Part shown: piece after piece, positions 23,038 through 31,292 of the stretch
Layout: every line of letters begins with the position of its first letter
How positions within the stretch are numbered: position 1 is the first letter of the stretch
From: Candidatus Polarisedimenticolia bacterium
GTDB taxonomy: Bacteria; Acidobacteriota; Polarisedimenticolia; Gp22-AA2; AA152
DNA length: 64,000 nt
Assembly (NCBI GenBank): GCA_036004685.1
Contig: DASYRE010000049.1
Coordinates: 1 to 64,000, forward strand
Direction of reading: 5' to 3'
Notes under the pieces: model-generated
Database searches by the model: none
Seen by the model: only the letters and a program-made list of their open reading frames with translations
What the model was told of the DNA's origin: nothing
Position numbers and translations under genes: made by a program

Positions 23038-23709
23038 TCAATCCTTCGCGCTCTTGCCCGGGTCGACTCCAAGGCGCCGGCGGGCGAGCGCGCGAAGCGC
23101 CAGAGCGATCGCCGCGAGGCCCAGGAGGAGCAGGACCGTCGTCCGCGCTCTCACCAGGTGAATCAGGGCGGTCTCAAGATGCGGTCCGGAGAGATGGCCG
23201 ATCAGGAGGAAGAGCGGCACGCTGATGACCGCTCCCGCGAAATCGTAGAGGAGGAATCTCGCCCGCGACATCTCCATAATGCCGGAGGTGACGAACACCG
23301 GTCCGCGAAGCCCGGAGACGAACCTGGCGAAAAAGACCATCTTCTCCCCGTGACGATCGAACTTGCCCCGGATCCAGCGGTATCTCTTTTCGGTGAGCAC
23401 CCGGGAGAAGCGCTTCTGCTTCCAGATCCTCGGGCCCAGGAGCCTCCCCAGGGAGTGCCCCAGAAAGTCCCCCGTCAGGACTCCGAGGATCCCCACTGCC
23501 ACGGCCGGCACGGGATGAAGCAGGCTGCGGTTGATGAGATAGCCCGCGGCCAGCAGGGTGAGGTCCTCCGGCAGCGGGATTCCCAGGGCGGAGACTACCA
23601 GCATGAGGTAGATCCCCAGATAGACGAGCTCCGGACCCCATTCCTGGATTCTGTCGGCGACGGTCAGGAAATCCAAGGCTGGTTTGACTCGGAGGGAGTC
23701 TTCTCCCAC
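23038..23709 (-). CDS. DedA-family membrane protein
   Basis: A 223-residue polytopic protein of the DedA/VTT family. It keeps the acidic re-entrant motif GIPLPEDL (about residue 47) and the basic motif FARFVSGLRGPVF (about 127-139), both essential in the family for flipping polyprenyl phosphate or phospholipids across the inner membrane. It is convergent with the preceding lipoprotein gene, with three bases between stops. The GTG start at 23709 has no clear ribosome site. Confidence 0.9.
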   Translation of the reverse strand: MGEDSLRVKPALDFLTVADRIQEWGPELVYLGIYLMLVVSALGIPLPEDLTLLAAGYLINRSLLHPVPAVAVGILGVLTGDFLGHSLGRLLGPRIWKQKRFSRVLTEKRYRWIRGKFDRHGEKMVFFARFVSGLRGPVFVTSGIMEMSRARFLLYDFAGAVISVPLFLLIGHLSGPHLETALIHLVRARTTVLLLLGLAAIALALRALARRRLGVDPGKSAKD

Positions 23710-23728
23710 AATGTCAGGGTTGGTTTTG

Positions 23729-23743
23729 GACTATAGCATAATC
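23729..23743. promoter_or_regulatory. AT-rich imperfect palindrome, candidate Zur-type operator
   Basis: GACTATAGCATAATC: 10 of its 15 positions are symmetric about the centre. Four of the other five differ only by transitions, and the fifth is the central base. It lies between the divergent dedA and metal-uptake genes, covers the likely -10 region (CATAAT, 23737-23742), and is 13 bases before the small HxH/CxxC gene. Assignment to Zur is inference from context. Confidence 0.35.
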
Positions 23744-23755
23744 AGGGAGCGGTCG

Positions 23756-24124
23756 ATGGCGTGCTTCGCCGCGCGGAGTTCGAGCTCGATGATCGGGCGG
23801 GCAACCGCCGCGATCGCGCTGTTCTCGCTGCTCCTGCTGACCCTGACCTCGGATCTTCACGTCCATCCTGGCTCGAAATCCTGGATTCCCTCCGGCGGCC
23901 CGATGCGGATGGAATCGTCGTCCACCTCGTCTCCGGCGCTGCCGGGCCGGGCCTCCCCCTGCCTTGCCTGTCTTCACTCGCGCGCCCACTCACTCGGTCC
24001 CTGCGAGAGTGTCTTCGAGGAGAAGCCGGTCTCGATCTCCCTGAACCGTCCACCGAACCCGCTTCCGCCTCCCCCGGCCCCCACGGTTCCCCGGACGGAG
24101 CCCCGCGCCCCTCCCGCCTGCTGA
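23756..24124 (+). CDS. Small secreted HxH/CxxC protein heading the metal-uptake cluster
   Basis: A 122-residue protein with GGGAG before the ATG. A signal or anchor helix (about 17-33) is followed by DLHVHPG, then a CLACLHSRAH segment near residue 80, a lone Cys, and a Pro-rich tail. The His/Cys pattern suggests metal binding and resembles small DUF2946-type proteins near metal transporters; the match is by look only. Genes for a porin, a ZnuA-like protein and a ZnuB-like protein follow. Confidence 0.6.
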   Translation: MACFAARSSSSMIGRATAAIALFSLLLLTLTSDLHVHPGSKSWIPSGGPMRMESSSTSSPALPGRASPCLACLHSRAHSLGPCESVFEEKPVSISLNRPPNPLPPPPAPTVPRTEPRAPPAC

Positions 24125-24266
24125 CTCAGCCGACCATCGCTGGGAAGACGCTCCGGCATCAGCCTTGCCGGCGCGATCCCGAACTTTCCTGAACGGCGAG
24201 TATCCAGGACCGTCCCGCGCTCCCCGAGCCATGGGAACCGCGTTTAGGGACGAATGGGAGACAGTC

Positions 24267-25511
24267 ATGATGAGGCGTTCATTCCGGGGCTTGGCGGCGA
24301 CGTGGGTCGTCCTCTCGGCGCTCGCCCCGGCCGTAGCCCAGGATCAGCCACCTCCCGCCTCCGCGGAGGAGGTCCGTATCCTTCGTCAGGAGATCGCAAC
24401 CCTGAAGAGCCAGGTCGAGGCCCTCACGGCGCAGCTCGCGGCGCTCGGGCCGCCTTCGGCGGCGGCGCCGGCCGCGCCGCCGGGGGGATCGGCGCCGCCG
24501 GTCCCGGAGCCCCCCCCCGCCGTGGCGGCGCCCTCGCAGACCTCGAACTACTTCAACCCCAGCATCGCCGCCATCGGCAACTTTCTCGGAGTCGGCGGCT
24601 CGAATCACACCGAGAACCTCCCGAGCATGAGCCTGCGGGAAAGCGAGGTCTCCTTGCAGGCCGTCGTCGATCCCTACGCGCGCGCCGACTTCTTTCTGTC
24701 CTTCGGGGAGGAGGGGGTCGAAGTCGAGGAAGGGTTCGCGACCTTCACGACGCTTCCGGGAGGGTTCTTGGCCAAAGTGGGCCGGATGCGCCCCTCCTTC
24801 GGCAAGATCAACACCCTGCACCTGCACGTGCTGCCGTGGGCGGATGAGCCCTTGACCATCGTCAATTTCCTCGGCGGCGACGAAGGCTGGGTGGGGACCG
24901 GCGTGTCGGTCGCCCGGATGATTCCCTTGCCCGGGGACATTTTCTCCGAAGTGACGCTGCAGGCGTTCCGGGGAGAAGCGGAGGGCCTCTTCGAAGCTCC
25001 GAGCCGCGGGGATCTCGCCTACAACGGCCACTATCGCGTCTTCAGCGATTTGACCGAAGCGGCGAATCTCGACGTGGGCCTCTCCTACGCTCAGGGACCG
25101 AACGGCCTCACCGAGCGCTCCGACACCCGCCTGGAGGGGATCGATGCCACCTTCCGGTGGAAGCCGCTCCGAACCGCGACTTACCGCTCGGCGAGCGTCC
25201 GGGGGGAGTACGTGCGGAGCCGCCAGGAGCAGCTCTCCGGAGCGGAGATCGCGGACGGCTGGTTCCTCTCCGCCGAATACCAGCTCGCGAAGCGCTGGTT
25301 CGCCGGCGCGCGGGTCGAGCGCGCCGACCGCGCCGACGACGCGGCGCTCCAGGACCGCGGCCTCGCGGCGATCCTGACTTTCTGGCCGAGCGAGTTCTCG
25401 CAGCTGCGCGGCGAGCTGCGCCGGCGGACGTACGCCGGCGGCGAGACCGCGAACGAGGCGCTCCTTCAAATCCAGTTCGCCATCGGCGCCCACGGCGCCC
25501 ATCCCTTCTGA
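24267..25511 (+). CDS. Outer-membrane porin-like protein with N-terminal coiled coil
   Basis: A 414-residue protein. ATG at 24267 follows GGGAG by six bases and opens on a signal ending ...AVAQ. A heptad-rich coiled coil (about 30-55) and an Ala/Pro linker (55-85) lead to a beta-barrel-like region of alternating residues that ends in a terminal Phe, the usual outer-membrane insertion signal. Its place before znuA-like and znuB-like genes suggests passage of Zn or Mn, or of a chelate, through the outer membrane. Confidence 0.75.
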   Translation: MMRRSFRGLAATWVVLSALAPAVAQDQPPPASAEEVRILRQEIATLKSQVEALTAQLAALGPPSAAAPAAPPGGSAPPVPEPPPAVAAPSQTSNYFNPSIAAIGNFLGVGGSNHTENLPSMSLRESEVSLQAVVDPYARADFFLSFGEEGVEVEEGFATFTTLPGGFLAKVGRMRPSFGKINTLHLHVLPWADEPLTIVNFLGGDEGWVGTGVSVARMIPLPGDIFSEVTLQAFRGEAEGLFEAPSRGDLAYNGHYRVFSDLTEAANLDVGLSYAQGPNGLTERSDTRLEGIDATFRWKPLRTATYRSASVRGEYVRSRQEQLSGAEIADGWFLSAEYQLAKRWFAGARVERADRADDAALQDRGLAAILTFWPSEFSQLRGELRRRTYAGGETANEALLQIQFAIGAHGAHPF

Positions 25512-25519
25512 GAGACCCC

Positions 25520-26440
25520 ATGAAACGACTCGTGGCATTGCTCGTGATTCTCTTCGCGCCCGCGTTCGCCGGCTCGAGTTCTGCGAAAGTTCGGATCGTC
25601 TCGACCCTCGACGACTTCTCCTCCATCGCCGAGTCGATCGGCGGCGTTCTCGTCGAGGCCGATTCCCTCGCCAAGGGGTATCAGGATCCGCATTTCGTCG
25701 ACGCCAAACCCTCTTTCATCCTGAAGCTCTCCCGGGCCGATCTGCTGATCGTCGCCGGGCTCGAGCTGGAGATCGGCTACCTTCCGCCGCTGATCGACCA
25801 GAGCCGGAACGGGCGCATCCATCCCGGCAATCCCGGCTATCTGGACGTGTCGAACGGTTGCGAGATCCTCCAGCGGCCGACCGGCCAGGTGACGCGCGCC
25901 ATGGGCGACGTGCACCCGTTCGGCAATCCCCACTACTGGCTCGATCCCGACAACGGGCGGACCATCGCGCGCTCGATCGCCGCGAAGCTCGCGGAGCTCG
26001 ATTCGGGCAATCGGGCCGCTTACGAGAAGAACCTCGCCGCGTTCGAGGCGAAGCTCGGCGAGAAGGACCGGGAGTGGCAGGCGAAGCTGGCTCCCTTCGC
26101 CGGAGCCGAGATCGTCACCTTCCACAATTCGTGGCCGAACTTCGCCAAGCACTTCCGCCTGAACGTCGCGGGGAACATCGAGCCCAAGCCGGGAATCCCG
26201 CCGACCCCCAGCCACACCCTCGAGATCATCAACCTGATCAAGAGCCGGAGCATCCGCGCGATCCTGGTGGAGCCCTATTTCGACCTGAAGACCCCCAAGT
26301 TCGTCGCCGGCAAGACGGGAGCCACCGTCCTGGTCTTCTATCCCTCGGTCGGAGGCACTCCCGAGATCAAGGATTATTTCGCCGTCTTCGACGCCGACGT
26401 CGGGGCGCTTGCCAAGGTCCTGGGAGGCAAAGACCGATGA
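25520..26440 (+). CDS. ZnuA-like metal ABC-transporter binding protein
   Basis: A 306-residue periplasmic cluster-A-I/C9 binding protein. The signal runs to about residue 20. Candidate ligands are His in KGYQDPHFVDAKPS, His in GNPHYWLDPDN, His in VTFHNSWPNFAKH and the acidic residues in VEPYFDLKTP. The His-rich loop of classical Zn-specific ZnuA is absent, so Mn or Zn are both possible. It is eight bases after the porin gene and overlaps the permease gene by four (ATGA). Confidence 0.88.
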   Translation: MKRLVALLVILFAPAFAGSSSAKVRIVSTLDDFSSIAESIGGVLVEADSLAKGYQDPHFVDAKPSFILKLSRADLLIVAGLELEIGYLPPLIDQSRNGRIHPGNPGYLDVSNGCEILQRPTGQVTRAMGDVHPFGNPHYWLDPDNGRTIARSIAAKLAELDSGNRAAYEKNLAAFEAKLGEKDREWQAKLAPFAGAEIVTFHNSWPNFAKHFRLNVAGNIEPKPGIPPTPSHTLEIINLIKSRSIRAILVEPYFDLKTPKFVAGKTGATVLVFYPSVGGTPEIKDYFAVFDADVGALAKVLGGKDR

Positions 26441-27339
26441 GCCTGACGGAGCTTCTCCTTCCGGCTTTCGTCGCCAGCCTGATCCTGACCGGAATCCACG
26501 CCTACCTGGGCGTTCACGTCGTCGAGCGGGGCGTGATCTTCGTCGACCTGTCGCTCGCGCAGATCGCGGCGCTGGGCACCACCGTGGCCTACCTGATGGG
26601 CCACGACCTCCACTCGGGGACCGCCTACTTCTACTCCCTGGGATTCACGTTCCTGGGAGCCGCCGTCTTCTCGTTCTCGCGCGTGCACCGCAAGACCCGG
26701 ATCCCCCAGGAAGCGGTCATCGGGATCGTGTACGCCGTGTCCGCCGCCGTGGCGATCCTGGTCATGTCGAAGGCCACTCAGGAGACCGAGCACCTCAAGG
26801 AGATGCTCGTCGGCAACATCCTCTCGGTGACCTGGCCGGAGCTGCTCAAGACGGCGATCCTGTACGCGCTGGTCGGGGTGTTCCACTACATCTTCCGCAA
26901 GCGGTTCCTCCTGATCTCGCTCGACGAGGCCGAGGCCGAGCGGCGGGGCTGGAACATCCGCTTCTGGGATTTTCTCTTCTACGTCTCCTTCGGCTTCGTC
27001 GTCACCTCGTCGGTTGCCATCGCCGGGGTCCTGCTGGTCTTCTGCTTCCTGATCGTCCCTTCGGTCGCGGCCATGCTCTTCTCCGAGAAGCTGGGGACGC
27101 GCCTCGCCCTCGGATGGACCATGGGAGCGCTCGTCTCGGGCGGGGGGGTGGCGCTCTCCTACGCGCTCGACGTTCCTACCGGGGCGACGATCGTGGCGAC
27201 CTTCGGCGTGGCCCTCCTCCTCGTGGCGGGACTGTGGGCGGTGCTACGACGGACGCAGGGGGCCGCGCTCGCGGCGAGCCGGGCCGACACGTTTCCCGGC
27301 CGGGATGAGGCCGGCCCCGCGGCGCCGGCCGGCGGTTGA
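26437..27339 (+). CDS. ZnuB-like metal ABC-transporter permease
   Basis: A 300-residue ABC-3 family permease with about eight hydrophobic helices, including VERGVIFVDLSLAQIAALG near the N-terminus and GVLLVFCFLIVPSVAAMLF late, both typical of metal-chelate permeases. The C-terminus is an Ala/Pro/Gly-rich tail. No ATP-binding subunit gene lies on either side, so ZnuC must be encoded elsewhere. Confidence 0.92.
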   Translation: MSLTELLLPAFVASLILTGIHAYLGVHVVERGVIFVDLSLAQIAALGTTVAYLMGHDLHSGTAYFYSLGFTFLGAAVFSFSRVHRKTRIPQEAVIGIVYAVSAAVAILVMSKATQETEHLKEMLVGNILSVTWPELLKTAILYALVGVFHYIFRKRFLLISLDEAEAERRGWNIRFWDFLFYVSFGFVVTSSVAIAGVLLVFCFLIVPSVAAMLFSEKLGTRLALGWTMGALVSGGGVALSYALDVPTGATIVATFGVALLLVAGLWAVLRRTQGAALAASRADTFPGRDEAGPAAPAGG

Positions 27340-27424
27340 GCCGTGGGTCCAAGGTTGGTAGGATGCGCGCTCTATGCGCGCCCATCTGCCGCCCCGGGGT
27401 AGGGATCGGACGCCCTCTTCACCC

Positions 27425-28285
27425 ATGGCGGCGTATCTCGCCATCGCGGCCGCCACGATTCTCTGGAGCGTGAACTATTCCTTCGCGAAGATGGCGGTCC
27501 TCGAGATCGACCCCTTCGCGGTGGCGTTCGTCCGCGTCCTCGTGGCCACGCCTCTCTTCTTCATGGCGCTCGCCTGGCAGGGACAGCCGATCCTGCCGAC
27601 GGTCGCGGAGCTGCGGGCCGCCCTGCCGCTGGGCGTAACCGGCGTCCTCGCCAACCAGATCTTCTTCATCACCGGAATCCGGCGGACGACTCCCGCCCAC
27701 TCCGCCCTCGTCGTCTCGCTCCTCCCGGTGGCAGCGCTCCTTCTCGCGGCCTTCCTTCTCGGGGAGAAGCTCACGCCCCTGAAAGTCACGGGCGTCCTGG
27801 TGGCCTTCGCCGGGATCTTCCTGATCAGCATCCGGGACGGATGGAGCTTCTCGCGCGACACGCTCGGCGGGGACCTGCTCACCCTGTGCGGCGTGTGCGC
27901 CTTCGCGTACTACACGGTGGCCGGCAAGAAAGTCATTCCCCGGATCGGCGTCCTCAGGACGACCGCCCTTTGCTTCTTGATCGGAGGCGCGCTGATGCTC
28001 CCGCTGGTGATCTCCCGGGCGCTTCATCAGGACTGGGGGAGCGTCTCGCCGCGCGGCTGGGGAGCGCTGGCCTACGTGGTTTTCGCGGCGACGTTTCTCT
28101 GCTATCTGCTCTACTATGGAGCCCTTTCCCGTATCGAGTCGGGCAAGGTGGCCGCCTTCACCTACCTCCAACCGGTCCTTGCCGGAATCACTTCCTATCT
28201 GATTCTCGACGAATCGATTCAAGGCCATTTCGTCCTCGGGGGGATCGCGGTGCTCACCGGCGTGTATCTGACCGAGCGGGGATGA
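27425..28285 (+). CDS. EamA/DMT-family transporter
   Basis: A 286-residue inner-membrane protein with ten predicted helices in two EamA repeats (starts ILWSVNYSFAKMAV and GDLLTLCGVCAFAYYTVAGK). The family exports amino acids, purines or other metabolites. The ATG at 27425 is chosen for length; an in-frame ATG at 27374 exists, and neither has a good ribosome site. The substrate is unknown. Confidence 0.85.
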   Translation: MAAYLAIAAATILWSVNYSFAKMAVLEIDPFAVAFVRVLVATPLFFMALAWQGQPILPTVAELRAALPLGVTGVLANQIFFITGIRRTTPAHSALVVSLLPVAALLLAAFLLGEKLTPLKVTGVLVAFAGIFLISIRDGWSFSRDTLGGDLLTLCGVCAFAYYTVAGKKVIPRIGVLRTTALCFLIGGALMLPLVISRALHQDWGSVSPRGWGALAYVVFAATFLCYLLYYGALSRIESGKVAAFTYLQPVLAGITSYLILDESIQGHFVLGGIAVLTGVYLTERG

Positions 28286-28295
28286 CCGTTCCGGG

Positions 28296-28324
28296 TGGAC
28301 TCACCAGGACGCGTTCGCTATGAT
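28296..28324 (+). promoter_or_regulatory. Promoter of the amidohydrolase gene
   Basis: TGGACT (28296-28301), 17 bases, TATGAT (28319-28324). It overlaps the in-frame ATG at 28320, ruling that out as the start. Confidence 0.6.
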
Positions 28325-28349
28325 GGGCGCTCTCTGCGGAGCGCTCTTC

Positions 28350-30068
28350 GTGAATTTTCCCGTCCGAACTGCGTGCGTCTTCCTGGCCGTCCTGGCGATC
28401 GCCCTGTCCGGATGCGCGCCGAGCGAAAGGAAGGAGTCCTTGAAAAAGGCCGACCTCATCCTGGTGAACGGCCGGATCCACACTCTCGATCCGGCGATCC
28501 CGGATTCCACCGCCGTCGCGATCTCCGGGGATCGGATCGAAAGAGTCGGCCCGGACGCCGAGATCGTCAAGCTCGCGGGGCCCGGCTCGAAGAAGCTGGA
28601 CCTGCAGGGCCGCGCGGTCATCCCAGGGCTGATCGACGCGCACGTCCATCTCATGCGCACCGGGGAAAGCCTCGCGGAGTTGGATCTGCGCGGACTCGGC
28701 TCCGCCGCGGAGGCGGCGGCGAAGGTCGCGGAGGCCGCCGCGCGCACGGCGCCGGGAGACTGGATCCAGGGATCCGGCTGGGATCAGAACCATTGGCAGC
28801 CCCCCGAATTCCCCACCACCTCGGTCCTCGACGCGGTCTCTGCGAGCAATCCGGTGGTCCTGCGCCGCGTGGACGGCCATGCCCTCTGGGTGAACCAAGC
28901 CGCGCTGGATGCCGCCGGCATCACGCGCGGCACCTCGGATCCGAAAGGGGGAAGGCTGCTAAGGGATCGGGCGACGGGGAAGCCGACCGGGGTACTGCTC
29001 GACGACGCCATGCCTCTCGTGCTCGACAAGGTTCCCACGCCGAGCAAGGAGACGAAGCAGAAATGGATCGAGGAGGCCGGGAGGAAGTTCCTCGCCGCGG
29101 GGGTCACGTCCGTTCACGACGCCGGCGTGGAGCCCGAGGACATCGATCTCTACAAGATGATGGTGGAGGGGGGCAGGCTCCCGGTGCGCGTCTATGCCAT
29201 GCTCGGAGGATCGAACCGGAAGCTGCCCGATTACTTCGCCATCGCGCCGATCCACGGCTACGGCGACCGGCGCTTCACGTTCCGCGCGCTGAAGCTCGGC
29301 GTCGACGGCGCGCTCGGCTCCCGCGGCGCCGCGCTTCTCGCTCCCTACTCGGACGATCCGAAAAACGGAGGGCTGATCACGATGCCCGCCGAGCAGCTCG
29401 AGCAGATCTCCCGGGAAGCGCTGCGGCGCGGCTACCAGGTCTGCGTGCACGCGATCGGCGATCGGGCCAACCGGATGGTCCTGGACGCGTTTCAGGGCGC
29501 CCTCAGCCTGGTGCCGTCGGCCGACCCCCGGTTCCGGATCGAGCACGCCCAAATCCTCTCCGCCGATGACCTCCCGCGGCTCGGCCGCCTCGGCATCATC
29601 GCCTCGATGCAACCCGTCCACGCCACGTCCGACATGCCGTGGGTCCCGGCGCGCCTGGGGCCGGACCGGATCGCCGGGGCCTACGCCTGGCGCTCGCTGC
29701 TCGAATCCTCCGCCCGGCTCGCCTTCGGCTCCGATGCCCCCTGGGACAGCCGTAACCCCTTCGACGGACTGTTCGCGGCGGTGACCCGCCAGGATCATTC
29801 CCTGAAGCCCGAGGGAGGATGGCTTCCCGAGCAGCGGATCTCGCGCCGGGCGGCGCTCGAGGCCTTCACGATCGGCGGCGCCTATGCGGCCTTCGAAGAG
29901 AAGGAGAAAGGGACGATCACGCCCGGGAAGCTGGCCGATCTCGTGGTGCTGGATCGCGACTACTTCGAAGTGCCCGAAGCGGAGATCTGGAAGCTGGCTC
30001 CGGAGATTACCATTCTGGGAGGGAAGGCGGTCTACACGCGCTCGGGGACGGCCGGGGACGCTCGCTGA
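28350..30068 (+). CDS. YtcJ-like amidohydrolase (family 3) lipoprotein
   Basis: A 572-residue metal-dependent hydrolase. The GTG at 28350 has GGAG eight bases upstream and opens on a lipoprotein signal (ALSGC). The TIM-barrel metal sites are visible: DAHVHL, the His of VHAIGDRAN, the His of RIEHAQIL, and the Asp of FGSDAPW. The final residues form the second half of the small beta-sandwich (VVLDRDYFEVP). Such enzymes cleave exocyclic amide or formamide bonds; the natural substrate is not known. Confidence 0.88.
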   Translation: MNFPVRTACVFLAVLAIALSGCAPSERKESLKKADLILVNGRIHTLDPAIPDSTAVAISGDRIERVGPDAEIVKLAGPGSKKLDLQGRAVIPGLIDAHVHLMRTGESLAELDLRGLGSAAEAAAKVAEAAARTAPGDWIQGSGWDQNHWQPPEFPTTSVLDAVSASNPVVLRRVDGHALWVNQAALDAAGITRGTSDPKGGRLLRDRATGKPTGVLLDDAMPLVLDKVPTPSKETKQKWIEEAGRKFLAAGVTSVHDAGVEPEDIDLYKMMVEGGRLPVRVYAMLGGSNRKLPDYFAIAPIHGYGDRRFTFRALKLGVDGALGSRGAALLAPYSDDPKNGGLITMPAEQLEQISREALRRGYQVCVHAIGDRANRMVLDAFQGALSLVPSADPRFRIEHAQILSADDLPRLGRLGIIASMQPVHATSDMPWVPARLGPDRIAGAYAWRSLLESSARLAFGSDAPWDSRNPFDGLFAAVTRQDHSLKPEGGWLPEQRISRRAALEAFTIGGAYAAFEEKEKGTITPGKLADLVVLDRDYFEVPEAEIWKLAPEITILGGKAVYTRSGTAGDAR

Positions 30069-30074
30069 GCGGCG

Positions 30075-30314
30075 CTAAGGTTTTCGGGAGGAAGCCTGGC
30101 GTGCCGCCAGGCGGGCCTTCGTGGCGGCGATCTGCTTCTCGAGCTCGTCGATCTCCCGCTGCCGGCGGTCGACCTCCGGCTGCATTTCCCTTCGGACTTC
30201 CTGTCTCGCCGCCTCCAGGGCCTCCTCCTCGCTCGTCCGGCATCCGGTGAGGAGAAGGGCGACCGAGGCGAGTGCCGCGAGTCGCCTACCGGCCATCGCC
30301 GCCCGCGCCTTCAT
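30075..30314 (-). CDS. Small coiled-coil lipoprotein
   Basis: A 79-residue protein with a lipobox (LLTGC, Cys about 25) and then one continuous charged helix with heptads (EVDRRQREIDELEKQIAATK). It resembles small Lpp-like or periplasmic coiled-coil lipoproteins. Its start overlaps the upstream gene end by 29 bases. It is convergent with the amidohydrolase gene. Confidence 0.68.
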   Translation of the reverse strand: MKARAAMAGRRLAALASVALLLTGCRTSEEEALEAARQEVRREMQPEVDRRQREIDELEKQIAATKARLAARQASSRKP

Positions 30315-30687
30315 GCCCGGCTTCCGCGGCGTTGAGGCGCCGCAGCTCCTGCTTCAGGGAGGCGATGCTGCGGTCCATCGCCTCGAGGCTCTTCTGGATG
30401 GCCCGCCGGGTCTCTCCGCGCGCCTTTTCCAGGGCCGGCTTGCTGACTTGAACGCCGCGGTACCAGATCTTCTGGCTTTCGTGGCCGACCACTTTCCCCG
30501 CGGCCGCGGCGCTCCGGCCCACCTGCTTTCCGGCCTGACCGATCGCTTTGCCCATTTTCTTGAAGGAGCCTTTGACGGAGTCGTCTGCCGCGTAGGCCGA
30601 GAGCGCGGTGGTCGAGAGCAGGAGGGCGAGGAGGACGAGCAAGGTGACGATGGCGATGCGACGCGCGCCGGGATGGTGCTTTTCCAT
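30286..30687 (-). CDS. Secreted helical hypothetical protein
   Basis: A 133-residue protein with a GGAGG ribosome site, a signal or anchor helix (about 10-30, ending AYAA), then Gly/Ala/Lys-rich helix (KKMGKAIGQAGKQVGRSAAA) and a long coiled-coil-like C-terminus. It probably acts with the downstream coiled-coil lipoprotein in the cell envelope. The family is not recognised. Confidence 0.62.
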   Translation of the reverse strand: MEKHHPGARRIAIVTLLVLLALLLSTTALSAYAADDSVKGSFKKMGKAIGQAGKQVGRSAAAAGKVVGHESQKIWYRGVQVSKPALEKARGETRRAIQKSLEAMDRSIASLKQELRRLNAAEAGHEGAGGDGR

Positions 30688-30774
30688 CGGAGTGCCTCCG
30701 GCATAGAATCGTGCCGTCCCCGGGTCAACCGGCCCGGATCGTCCGATGAGCTATTCTAACAAAAAAGGAGCGCC

Positions 30775-31143
30775 GTGCGACGCGAGGCATTTCGCCGCCT
30801 GGTCTCCGAGGCGCTGGGGAACCTGCCCGAGGAGTTCCTGGCCAGGATGGACAACGTCGAGGTGGTGGTGGAGCGCCGGCCCACCGCCGGGCAGGAAGCC
30901 GCGGGCGGCGAGGGAGAGGACGAGGGGTTGTTGATGGGGCTCTACGAAGGGGTTCCTCTCCCCTCCCGGACGAGCGCCTACGGAGGCGTCCTGCCCGATC
31001 GCATCACGCTTTTTCAGGAGAACATCGAGGCGGTCTGCGACACCGACGAGGAAATCGTGGAGGAGATCCGCAAGACCGTCCTGCACGAGGTCGCCCATCA
31101 CTTCGGAATCGACGACGAGCGTCTCCACGAGCTTGATTACTGA
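30775..31143 (+). CDS. Zincin-type metallopeptidase-like protein
   Basis: A 122-residue protein of the short Zincin_1 (DUF1025) type. The C-terminal motif VLHEVAHHFGIDDERLHEL gives HExxH plus the third ligand region. The usual opening with NLPEEFLARMDNVEVVVE is present, and GLYEGVPLPSR is kept. AAGGAG stands five bases before the GTG start. There is no signal peptide, so it is cytoplasmic. The substrates of this family are unknown. Confidence 0.88.
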   Translation: MRREAFRRLVSEALGNLPEEFLARMDNVEVVVERRPTAGQEAAGGEGEDEGLLMGLYEGVPLPSRTSAYGGVLPDRITLFQENIEAVCDTDEEIVEEIRKTVLHEVAHHFGIDDERLHELDY

Positions 31144-31190
31144 ACTTTGGTCCGCGTGATCCGCCGGAAAACGCCCGCCTTGCATTTTCA

Positions 31191-31220
31191 TTGACAGGCG
31201 GGCGGCGCCGCCCCTATAAT
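31191..31220 (+). promoter_or_regulatory. Consensus promoter of the HMGL-type synthase operon
   Basis: TTGACA (31191-31196), 18 bases, TATAAT (31215-31220): both hexamers perfect. The predicted start near 31227 excludes upstream in-frame start codons and supports the ATG at 31293. Confidence 0.85.
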
Positions 31221-31292
31221 TTTCTATCCCCGAACGCACAAGCGGCGCCCATTCGAGCCATCCATCAAGAGCGCCTGCCCACCGGGAACAGG

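Noticed and set aside
30698-30726. TTGACC-17-TATGCC on the minus strand as promoter for the helical secreted protein gene
   Set aside because: The transcript would begin inside or after the GGAGG ribosome site, so the -10 is not in a usable place.
31191-31292. Upstream in-frame TTG at 31191 as the start of the HMGL-type synthase
   Set aside because: It is the -35 box of a perfect promoter; transcription begins about 36 bases later.
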